Shown: in pieces, positions 40,479-48,238 of the stretch
How the letters are laid out: every line of letters starts with the position of its first letter
Numbering within the stretch: position 1 is the stretch's first letter
NCBI GenBank assembly: GCA_934424575.1
Contig: CAKRXU010000004.1
Location: 1-64,000, forward strand
Length of the DNA stretch: 64,000 bases
Source of the DNA: an uncultured Blautia sp.
GTDB taxonomy: Bacteria; Bacillota; Clostridia; Lachnospirales; Lachnospiraceae
Reading direction: 5' to 3'
Translations under genes and position numbers: made by a program
The notes under the pieces: model-generated
The model's database searches: none
What the model saw: only the letters and a program-made list of their open reading frames with translations
Told to the model about the DNA's origin: nothing

Positions 40479-40546
40479 TTGTTGCATTGCATATCGAGGA
40501 GTGCCAGTGGTGCGATCTCTGAGTTCGGGGAAAGGTGAATAATAAG

Positions 40547-41734
40547 ATGAAACACGGGACATACATGAAGGGCGTGGCAACGGGCGTTGCCCTGACGATA
40601 CTTGCAGGAGGCGGCATCAAGGCGGTACAGGTTTATCGTTCGGGAGATATCCTCTCGGATATATCTTTTACGCAGAAAATAAAATATCTGGAAAATATGA
40701 TCGACGAGGAGTACCTGGGAGATATCAATACGGATGATCTGAAAGAGGGGGTATATTCCGGTCTGATCTACGGTCTGGGGGATGTATATTCCAGATATTA
40801 TACCAAAGAACAGTATGAACAGGAGAATGCGACTACAGAAGGTTCTTATGTTGGAATTGGAGTGTCCATGCAGGCAAATCCTGCCGGTGGAGTCCAGATC
40901 GTAGAGTGCTATAAGGGAAGCACTGCAGAAGAAGCAGGACTTAAGGCAGATGATGTGATCACAGCGATCAACGGAGAAGATATCACAGATACAGAATTAA
41001 GTGATGTTGTTTCTATGATAAAGGAGAACAAAAACAAAGACGTTGTCCTTACAGTCCAGCGTGAGGGAGAGGATACACAGGAGATCACGGTAAAAGTGAG
41101 TGATGTGGAACTTCCTTCTGTATTTGGAGAGATGATGGACGAAAATATCGGTTATATCCAGATCACAGAATTCAAAGGCGTGACCGCGCAACAGTATGAG
41201 GAAACATTTACAGATCTTAAAGACCAGGGAATGGAAAAACTTATTGTTGACCTTCGCGATAATCCGGGAGGACTTTTGAACATTGTCTGCGATGTTCTCA
41301 GAAATATCCTGCCGGAAGGGCTGATCGTCTATACCGAGGACAAGAATGGAAACCGGAGTGAGGAAACCTGTGATGGCAAAAATCCGCTGGATATGCCGCT
41401 TGTAGTCCTTGTTAACGGAAACAGTGCCAGTGCGTCTGAAATTTTTGCAGGGGCAGTCAAGGATTACGGAATCGGCACGATCGTGGGAACGACAACTTAC
41501 GGCAAAGGTGTAGTGCAGTCGATTCGACAGCTGAGTGATGGAAGCGCAGTAAAGCTGACGATAGCTGATTACTATACTCCAAATGGAAATTCTATCAACA
41601 AGACAGGAATTGAACCGGATGTAGAGGTGGAACTTGATGCAGCGCTTGTAAACAAAACAGAGATCAGTCACGATGAGGACAATCAGCTTCAGGCAGCTTT
41701 GAATATTCTAAATGAGAAAGGTGATGTAAAATAA
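40547..41734 (+). CDS. S41 family C-terminal processing peptidase (CtpA/CtpB-like)
   Basis: The 395-residue protease has an N-terminal membrane anchor (about 7-27), a PDZ domain (about 90-180: GIGVSMQANPAGGVQIVECYKGSTAEEAGLK) and the S41 core with NGNSASASEIFAGAVKDYG (catalytic Ser) and TTYGKGVVQS (catalytic Lys). It acts outside the membrane, processing or degrading exported proteins. ATG 40547 follows AAAGGTG; GTG 40535 is an alternative. Its position after ftsEX suggests a link to cell-wall remodelling. Confidence 0.9.
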   Translation: MKHGTYMKGVATGVALTILAGGGIKAVQVYRSGDILSDISFTQKIKYLENMIDEEYLGDINTDDLKEGVYSGLIYGLGDVYSRYYTKEQYEQENATTEGSYVGIGVSMQANPAGGVQIVECYKGSTAEEAGLKADDVITAINGEDITDTELSDVVSMIKENKNKDVVLTVQREGEDTQEITVKVSDVELPSVFGEMMDENIGYIQITEFKGVTAQQYEETFTDLKDQGMEKLIVDLRDNPGGLLNIVCDVLRNILPEGLIVYTEDKNGNRSEETCDGKNPLDMPLVVLVNGNSASASEIFAGAVKDYGIGTIVGTTTYGKGVVQSIRQLSDGSAVKLTIADYYTPNGNSINKTGIEPDVEVELDAALVNKTEISHDEDNQLQAALNILNEKGDVK

Positions 41735-41767
41735 ATGTAATAAAATTAAATAAAATGTAAAAAATAC

Positions 41768-41796
41768 TTGCTTTTTTTATAAAGATTCATTACAAT
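41768..41796 (+). promoter_or_regulatory. Promoter of the secreted FN3 protein gene
   Basis: TTGCTT (41768-41773) and TACAAT (41791-41796) are 17 bp apart; an overlapping TATAAT at 41796-41801 would need a poor -35. Confidence 0.6.
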
Positions 41797-41860
41797 ATAA
41801 TATGGCGTTATATATAAAAGGAAACTAAATTGGCGGGGTATCACAGGAAAGGAACAGAAT

Positions 41861-43171
41861 ATGAAAAAAGCAGTAATACATAAGCAGTGGAAACTGTGGG
41901 CATTTTCGTTATTTCTTATGTTGACAATGATGCTGGGGAGTTCAATATCCGTAAGCGCGGCCACCAGCATTTCCACGCAGACAGTAAAGACAACCGTAGC
42001 AAACTCAGGAACATGTGCACTGCGCATTACATGGAATAAGGCTCCAAATGCCAGTGGTTATATAGTATATCGCCGTGAATCGCAGAGAAAGCCGTTCGTC
42101 AGGATTAAAAAGATCACTTCAGGAAGCATAACTTCTTATCTGGATAGGAATCTTTCAGGAGCCAAGGTATATCAGTATGCAGTTCGTGCTTATCACAAAG
42201 AGAATGGCAAATATGTTTATAGTAAGTACACTACAGTTTTAGGGGCGACCAGACCAGGGACAACGAGTACGACGATCAAGGCTTCCAACAGTCATTTGAT
42301 GAATGTTACCTGGAAAGCTGTAAACAGAGCGGATGGATATCGGATTTATCGTAAAGCATACAAAAAAGACTGGACTTTTGTAACAGACTTAGCAGCTTCA
42401 AAAACATCTTATGCAGATACTAAGGCATCCTCTGGAACCAGGTACGTATATACAGTTAGAGCATATAAAAAAGCAGGAAATATAAAATATCTGGGAGCAG
42501 TAGTAGAGAGTAATATGGCATCGACGCCAGCGGCGAATGCAAGCTCTTCCAAATTTACCAGCAGCCAGAAGGAAGTTATGAAGAAAATCCTCTATGCGGT
42601 AGAAACCGGTGGTCAGGTATACGGGAAGCAGGATTACAAGGATTTTACACAGGCATATACCAACAGCAGCGCAGAACATGCGATCACGATTGGAGCCGGT
42701 CAGTGGTATGCGACAGAAGCCCAGAGACTTTTGAAACTGATCCATACGACCAGTCCGGAGACATATAAAAAATATGATCCAAAGAACGAAGTGTGGAATG
42801 ACGTTGTAAAAAAAGACTGGTCAAAATATCAGCTTAAGAAAACCTCAGCAAAAGCTAAGATAATCGTAAATCTGATCAGTTCACCGGCAGGTATCAAATG
42901 TCAGGATCAGTTGATGTATGAGCAGATCGACGAATATGAAACTGAAGTTCGAAAGCTTGGGGTAACAGATAAACGGGCCGTAGGAGAATGCATCAATATC
43001 CGGCATCAGGGTGGATATGGCGCTGTAACAAGAGTTCTTGCCAAGACCAAGGGTGGATATACACTTGATAATATCTACAAAGCAATGAGTACGGATACAG
43101 GAAATCAGGTAGGTACATATAAAACACGTCAGCAGAAAGTATATACCTGGCTTAAGACCTATATGAATTAA
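41861..43171 (+). CDS. Secreted FN3-domain protein with lysozyme-like C-terminal domain
   Basis: The 436-residue protein has a signal peptide (1-35, cleaved after VSAA), two FN3-type domains (about 37-127 and 133-225, SGYIVYRR / DGYRIYRK) and a C-terminal domain (232-436). That domain begins KKILYAVETGGQVYGK, with Glu248 in a lysozyme-like E-x-G-G setting, and includes HAITIGAGQWYATEAQ and NIRHQGGYGAVTRVL. I recognise this domain only as recurring in gut Firmicutes surface proteins; peptidoglycan hydrolysis is a hypothesis. It has its own promoter and terminator. Confidence 0.72.
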   Translation: MKKAVIHKQWKLWAFSLFLMLTMMLGSSISVSAATSISTQTVKTTVANSGTCALRITWNKAPNASGYIVYRRESQRKPFVRIKKITSGSITSYLDRNLSGAKVYQYAVRAYHKENGKYVYSKYTTVLGATRPGTTSTTIKASNSHLMNVTWKAVNRADGYRIYRKAYKKDWTFVTDLAASKTSYADTKASSGTRYVYTVRAYKKAGNIKYLGAVVESNMASTPAANASSSKFTSSQKEVMKKILYAVETGGQVYGKQDYKDFTQAYTNSSAEHAITIGAGQWYATEAQRLLKLIHTTSPETYKKYDPKNEVWNDVVKKDWSKYQLKKTSAKAKIIVNLISSPAGIKCQDQLMYEQIDEYETEVRKLGVTDKRAVGECINIRHQGGYGAVTRVLAKTKGGYTLDNIYKAMSTDTGNQVGTYKTRQQKVYTWLKTYMN

Positions 43172-43180
43172 AAAAGACAG

Positions 43181-43218
43181 AAATGATCGGTTTCCAACAG
43201 GAAACCGGTCATTTTTTT
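43181..43218 (+). terminator. Rho-independent terminator after the FN3 protein gene
   Basis: A 15-bp stem (43181-43195 with 43200-43214, one G-T pair) closed by a four-base loop ends in a seven-T run. Confidence 0.93.
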
Positions 43219-43230
43219 CGACAAATATCG

Positions 43231-43260
43231 TTGCGTAAAATAGAAAACAGATGCTATAAT
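43231..43260 (+). promoter_or_regulatory. Promoter of the gene at 43310 (extended -10)
   Basis: TTGCGT (43231-43236) and TGCTATAAT (43252-43260) with an 18-bp spacer. Confidence 0.72.
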
Positions 43261-43309
43261 ATGTATAAACTAACTGCGACGTACAGGGCAAAATGCAAGG
43301 AGAAAACCT

Positions 43310-44272
43310 ATGATCTTGACAGAAGATAAAATATATATGATGTCACTGGAAACAGAGGACAGTGACAGTGTACTGACAAATAAAACCGTTGAACTGGAGT
43401 TTTCAAACAAAGAACTCCTTCATGCGATCATCACCTGTGGAATGCCGATCCAGAGACTGACTGCGGCATATCCTGAGAAACGCAGACTGGAAGTCCTTTA
43501 TAAGCTGTTTCTGGTGGAGACTGCACTGGACACAGAGGGAGACAGACTTAAGAAGGCCAGGAAGATCGCTTACCTGGATTCTTCGGAGAAGAGTGTTATT
43601 TCCTATTATATGGGCATGTTTTTTACAAAGATGATCAGCAGCCGGCTGTATGGAACAGATTATCTTGCACAGCTGAACCTGATCCGTAAGCCGGATGAGA
43701 AAGAGTTTATTGATTTTTTTGCAAGCGAGTGGAGACCGGAGATGATCGGTTATCGTCCTGGTGCACAGACCTGGAGCGTGTGGGAAGCCAAGGGCGGCAG
43801 TAACCGCAGGGAACAGGCACTCAAGAAGGGTGCACAGCAGCTGGAAGCGATCGGCACGGTAAATGGAGCCGGACCAGATCCGGGAGTTGTCTGCATGACG
43901 TATTACGATCATGGATATTTATGTGGGATCTTAAGAGAACCGGAAGGTGATACCGAGGGCGAAAAGATTGTATTTACACCGGAAGAATTCTACAGATCTT
44001 ACTATAAACCAATCTGTGAGTTATTCCTTGATAAAGAAAGTGGACTGAGATTTTATGATTCCAATGCGGAGATCGCGGTGACGATCCCATACTTCTCGGA
44101 GAAGTATGAAGAGCCGGAGGAGCGTAAAGTACGTGTCGGGATCTCACGTAAACTTCTGCAGGCACTGATGGAAGAAGACTATTCCCGTGTTGCAGAGCTT
44201 GCGGGAGAACAGAACCTGACAGAATGCCCGGAGGGAGCATACCTTGGGGCAGACGGAATTTATATCAGATAA
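43310..44272 (+). CDS. Uncharacterised protein, possible PD-(D/E)XK nuclease fold
   Basis: I do not recognise this 320-residue cytoplasmic protein. It has no signal peptide or span. The middle reads WSVWEAKGG with E159-x-K161, followed by a helix ending in a conserved-looking Gln (KKGAQQLEAIG). An E-x-K after a hydrophobic strand with a Gln in the next helix is the hallmark of PD-(D/E)XK nucleases; a matching upstream Asp could be D129 or E130 but is not certain. The N-terminal 120 residues are helical. It stands alone, converging on sulP. Confidence 0.55.
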   Translation: MILTEDKIYMMSLETEDSDSVLTNKTVELEFSNKELLHAIITCGMPIQRLTAAYPEKRRLEVLYKLFLVETALDTEGDRLKKARKIAYLDSSEKSVISYYMGMFFTKMISSRLYGTDYLAQLNLIRKPDEKEFIDFFASEWRPEMIGYRPGAQTWSVWEAKGGSNRREQALKKGAQQLEAIGTVNGAGPDPGVVCMTYYDHGYLCGILREPEGDTEGEKIVFTPEEFYRSYYKPICELFLDKESGLRFYDSNAEIAVTIPYFSEKYEEPEERKVRVGISRKLLQALMEEDYSRVAELAGEQNLTECPEGAYLGADGIYIR

Positions 44273-44281
44273 AAATATTTC

Positions 44282-44326
44282 CCAAAAGAAAAGAGGACTT
44301 TGCTTTGTGCAGAGTCCTCTTTGTGT
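44282..44326. terminator. Bidirectional terminator between the 43310 gene and sulP
   Basis: AAAGAGGACT (44290-44299) pairs with AGTCCTCTTT (44313-44322). The + strand continues TTTGTGTT; on the - strand the stem is followed by TTTTCTTTT, so it works best for the SulP gene. Confidence 0.85.
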
Positions 44327-44331
44327 TACAG

Positions 44332-46482
44332 TTAATCTTTCTTTTTCCATTCTCGCCATTTTTTCATGGCCTCCGGATTCTGCTGTTCCAGGCGTTCTTC
44401 CAGACGTTTGCGGTTCTGTTCCAGTTTGGAAGCAAGTTCCGGATGTTCTTCCAGGATCTTCTCACGGATACGGCTTCGGCGTTTCTCGATCAGTTCCAGG
44501 ATATGTCCATGTTCTTTGTGCAGTTCTTTTGGAAGTTCATCGATATGCAGCTCAATTCGGTGCAGGATCTCATCTTCGTCCAGAGCACCAAAGGCATGCC
44601 AGTTTTCGAAATGCTCCCGGAGACCTTCGTCGGATAACTTCTCAACGTCAGGCATCTGATGGAGATGCTGGATGATCTGGTGAGTAGCTTCTTCCAGTTC
44701 CCGTACAGTATTGCTGCCAAATGCCCAGGCAAATTCTTCCAGTGTATTCTCTTCTTCGGCAGGAAGATGGGACTGGCTGCGGATCTGAGCCAGTTTTTTC
44801 TCCGTCTCCGGAATTTCCAGATCATAGGGTTTCTGGACATCGGCATCGTTAAGTGCGGCCAGGATAGTCCTGCGGACACAGCCTTCCTTGATAAGATGAC
44901 CGATTCCGAGAGAGCGCATCTGTTCATTCAGATTGGAAGAATGTTCCGTAATGTAGAACTGAATCCCTTTTTTCCTCATGCTTGAGGCAATGGCTTCCAG
45001 ACGGTCAGCGGCCGTGATATCGATGGAGTTGATGGAAGATGCATCCACGATCACAACTTTTGTGTCTTCTTTTATGCTGTTTTCAAGGTCTTCCTGAAAG
45101 AGCTTTATGTTGGCAAAGAAAAGATTTTCGCTGAAACGGTAGATCACGACATGCCGGATCGGGTAGGCGTGCCGGTTCCTCTGAAGGTCATAGTAGGCTT
45201 CTTTGCCCGGGATCATGCCTCGGAAAGAGCGCGGCGGGTTGGTCGCTTTGAGGATCACGGAAACGAAGGAAAGAAGGATTCCAATGATCACGCCGTAGAT
45301 CGTGCCGAGGAACAAAACGCCCAGGCAGGCTGCCATGAAGATATAAAATTCATTGCGGCTGACTTTGAACAGACGGACTGCCAGATGTGTTTCCACGACA
45401 TCCATCAGGGCAGAGATCACGATCGCGGTCAGGACAGGAACCGGCAGATAGCCGATGAAACCTGTAAAACCGGCAAGGAGGACTGCCATGACAAGACCAG
45501 CAGTCAGGGAAACGGCCTGCGTGGTTCCTCCGTACTGTTCGTTCATGGAAGTACGGGAAATACTTCCGTTTACCGGGCAGCAGCCAACAGCGGAGGCTGC
45601 AATGTTTCCGGCAGCACAGGCAAGGATTTCCTGGCGGTCGTTTAATTTGTAACCATTTTTGAAAGCAAAGTTATTTTCGGCAAGGAGAGTTTCTGCCATG
45701 ATAACGACAGCGACCATCAGACCTCTTCCGACAACGTGTGTGAGCTGGATTCCTCCAAACTGCGGAAGGACCAGGGATGGAAGTCCTGGTTCAACTGCCT
45801 GGAGAAGAACGACACCATGTTCGTCAACGTGAAAAAGGCGTGTAGCGAGGACTCCAAGGATCATGATCACGATCGCCATAGGAAACTTCGGGAAAATCTT
45901 CTTAAAAATACGGATCAGAAGCAGCGCGCCGATCCCCATGCCAAGAGAGAGCCAGCTTATAGTTCTGACAGCGTGAAAAATATGTATAAGCAGTTCCAGG
46001 ATCTCGCCGGAACCGGCAGAACTTCCCATAAGTTTGGGAATCTGCATAAAAATGATCGTAAGCGAGATACCACTGATGAACCCGCCCATGACCGGAGTGG
46101 AGATAAAATCCACGATACGGTCAGCATGCAGAAAATAAAACAGCAAAAGCCACAATCCTGCAAAAAGCGCGATCATCGGAACATATTTCATGGCATCCGG
46201 GGATTCCGCAGCGATCCCAAGGGTGGAGAGTGCACTTCCTACGATCGCAGCAGGCGCGGCATCCACGCCAAAGATAAACTGCTTCGAAGTAGAAAAAAGT
46301 GCAAAAAATAAAATCGGAAAGACCGAACCATAAAGTCCATATATGGCAGGAATCCCGGAGATCTGTGCATATCCCATGGAAATAGGAATCGATACGGCGG
46401 CAATGATGATGCCGGAAAAAATATCTTTGGGAAGATTTTTGAGATTATAATTTTTCAAAGTTGCAAATAACTGCAGGTTCAT
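44332..46482 (-). CDS. SulP family anion transporter with STAS domain and long C-terminal extension
   Basis: The 716-residue protein has the SulP membrane core (about 20-410, starting PKDIFSGIIIAAVSIPISMGYAQISGIPAIYGLYG) with NGSISRTSMNEQYGGTTQ, then a STAS domain (about 435-545: VVIYRFSENLFFANI, VVIVDASSINSIDITAADRL). SulP carriers move sulfate, bicarbonate or other anions. Unusual is a charged helical tail of some 150 residues after STAS (about 565-716, many Glu, Lys, Arg and His), longer than in typical bacterial SulP proteins. It is the only - strand gene in the window and has a consensus promoter. Substrate unknown. Confidence 0.9.
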   Translation of the reverse strand: MNLQLFATLKNYNLKNLPKDIFSGIIIAAVSIPISMGYAQISGIPAIYGLYGSVFPILFFALFSTSKQFIFGVDAAPAAIVGSALSTLGIAAESPDAMKYVPMIALFAGLWLLLFYFLHADRIVDFISTPVMGGFISGISLTIIFMQIPKLMGSSAGSGEILELLIHIFHAVRTISWLSLGMGIGALLLIRIFKKIFPKFPMAIVIMILGVLATRLFHVDEHGVVLLQAVEPGLPSLVLPQFGGIQLTHVVGRGLMVAVVIMAETLLAENNFAFKNGYKLNDRQEILACAAGNIAASAVGCCPVNGSISRTSMNEQYGGTTQAVSLTAGLVMAVLLAGFTGFIGYLPVPVLTAIVISALMDVVETHLAVRLFKVSRNEFYIFMAACLGVLFLGTIYGVIIGILLSFVSVILKATNPPRSFRGMIPGKEAYYDLQRNRHAYPIRHVVIYRFSENLFFANIKLFQEDLENSIKEDTKVVIVDASSINSIDITAADRLEAIASSMRKKGIQFYITEHSSNLNEQMRSLGIGHLIKEGCVRRTILAALNDADVQKPYDLEIPETEKKLAQIRSQSHLPAEEENTLEEFAWAFGSNTVRELEEATHQIIQHLHQMPDVEKLSDEGLREHFENWHAFGALDEDEILHRIELHIDELPKELHKEHGHILELIEKRRSRIREKILEEHPELASKLEQNRKRLEERLEQQNPEAMKKWREWKKKD

Positions 46483-46534
46483 AGAGTTTCCTCCTTGTTA
46501 TATGGAACATACTGACTTTGTTAAATTTTTTTCT

Positions 46535-46563
46535 AGTATAGAATCTGGATAAATTTTTGTCAA
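46535..46563 (-). promoter_or_regulatory. Sigma-A promoter of sulP
   Basis: On the - strand TTGACA (46563-46558) and TATACT (46540-46535) are 17 bp apart. Confidence 0.82.
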
Positions 46564-46582
46564 TCGCTTTTGACTGACAAAA
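46555..46582. repeat. Inverted repeat over the sulP -35 box
   Basis: TTTTGTCA (46555-46562) and TGACAAAA (46575-46582) are perfect inverse copies with a 12-base centre. It covers the sulP -35 and lies between the divergent promoters: a candidate operator. Confidence 0.5.
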
Positions 46583-46611
46583 TTTAAGCAAAAAACTTAA
46601 TAACTATTTAT

Positions 46612-46640
46612 TTGACGCAGGGCAGTTGCTGGCGTATAAT
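46612..46640 (+). promoter_or_regulatory. Sigma-A promoter of the diguanylate cyclase gene
   Basis: TTGACG (46612-46617) and TATAAT (46635-46640) are 17 bp apart. Confidence 0.8.
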
Positions 46641-46692
46641 AACGAAAAAACCTTAAAAGGAATCGAAATGATCGTATGAAAGACACGAAAAA

Positions 46693-48028
46693 ATGAAAAA
46701 AGATCAGAATACAGAGCGTCAGTACCTGGAGTATTATTATTACGATCGTACTTGCAGTTATATTCGCAGCAGTTTCTGTGTCCAGTGAGAAAGAGTTTCG
46801 CGTTCTCAGGCTGACGACAGATGAGTACATTCTCTGTCAGAATTCAGCCAAGGAGCTGCAGGATGGCTCAGATTATCTTACAGAGCAGGTCCGGATGTAT
46901 GCAATGACCGGCAAGACAGAGTACCGTGATCTTTATTTTGAAGAGGCGAATACGACCAGGCGCAGGGAGAAAGCGCTTGAGGAGCTCAAGAAATATTTTG
47001 CAGATACAGACAGCTTTACTGCACTGGAGACAGCTCTTTCCAGATCGCAGGAGCTGATGGAGACAGAGTACTATTCCATGCGTCTTGTTGCAGAATCCTA
47101 TGGTAAATCCGAGGAATCCATGCCGGAGGAGATTCGGGATGTACAGCTTTCATCCGAGGATGCGGCACTTTCTGCACAGGATAAGCGTACCAGGGCACAG
47201 GATATCGTCTGTGATACAGCATACCAGAGTGTAAGGAATGAGATTACAGACAATGTTACCGAATGTATGAACAGCCTGATCCGTCTGACCAGAAACAGAC
47301 AGGGAAGGGCATCTACCATCTTTTCGGATATGTATCTGAAACTGGAGATCAGTATTGCTGTTCTGGTAGCCATGATGCTTGTGATCTGTATGCTGGTAAG
47401 GAAACTTATCGTACAGCCACTGGTCAGCGACAATGAAAGTATTAAATTAGGAGAGATCTTCCCTGTGATCGGTGCGGCAGAGCTGCAGAATCTGGCAGAG
47501 ACATATAACAAAGTCTATCAGGAGAACCAGGAGACGCAGAAGCTCATCTGCCATCAGGCAGAGCATGATTCGATGACAGATCTTCTGAACCGTGGTGCTT
47601 TTGAAAAGATTTTGAATATCTATGAGAATGGCGAGCCGAATTTTGCCCTGATTCTGGTTGATGTGGATACCTTCAAATCCGTAAATGATACCTATGGTCA
47701 TGTCATGGGAGACAAGATCCTCAAGAAAGTATCCAAGCTTCTCAAGGATGCGTTCCGAAGCATCGACTATGTGTGCAGGATCGGTGGAGATGAGTTTGCC
47801 ATTATCATGGTGGAGATGACCAGTGATCTCCAGTATACCATCAGCGACAAGGTTAAGGCTGTCAACGAGCGGCTTGCCATGACAGAGGATGGTACCCCGG
47901 CAGTTTCCCTGAGTGTCGGAGTTGCCTTTGCAGACAGAGAAAATCCAGGCGAGAGCATTTTCAAGGATGCAGACAAGGCTCTGTACCGTGTCAAAGAAAA
48001 TGGTCGAAATGGCTGTGCTTTTTATTGA
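46693..48028 (+). pseudogene. Membrane diguanylate cyclase (GGDEF), start apparently disrupted
   Basis: The intact frame (GTG 46778 to 48028, 416 residues) has an extracellular helical sensor (about 5-190), one span (about 203-222) and a GGDEF domain with the active motif GGDEF at about 335-339. A typical family member has another span at the N-terminus. That span is encoded directly upstream in the same frame (46730-46780, SIIITIVLAVIFAAVSVSS) but a TGA at 46694 and absence of a start block it. ATG 46693 is out of frame by one base at an A6 run (46696-46701); with five A residues the protein would begin MKKIRIQSVST and be complete. Either a real defect, a slippage-controlled gene, or a sequence error. 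Confidence 0.65.
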
Positions 48029-48044
48029 TTTTTGACAAAGAGAG

Positions 48045-48078
48045 TCCTTCCGGGATCAGAACCGGGAGGATTTTTTTT
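48045..48078 (+). terminator. Rho-independent terminator after the GGDEF gene
   Basis: TCCTTCCGG (48045-48053) pairs with CCGGGAGGA (48062-48070), followed by eight T residues. Confidence 0.9.
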
Positions 48079-48099
48079 GGTACAAAATTTAATCCAATG

Positions 48100-48128
48100 T
48101 TGTAATCGAGCCATGAGTATGGCATAAT
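48100..48128 (+). promoter_or_regulatory. Promoter of the Na/Pi cotransporter gene
   Basis: TTGTAA (48100-48105) and CATAAT (48123-48128) are 17 bp apart with an extended TGG before the -10. Confidence 0.65.
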
Positions 48129-48238
48129 AAAAAAGGCAATGTAAAAAATGAATAAAAAGAAAGTTAAGAAAAGGTAAAAAAACAGAAGGTGTCCGTTCTG
48201 CACGGACGCAGGACGAAAAGACAACAGAGGAGAAAATT

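Noticed and set aside
46778..48028. Diguanylate cyclase as a normal gene starting at GTG 46778
   Set aside because: It would lack the first membrane span that is plainly encoded just upstream in the same frame; kept as probably disrupted.
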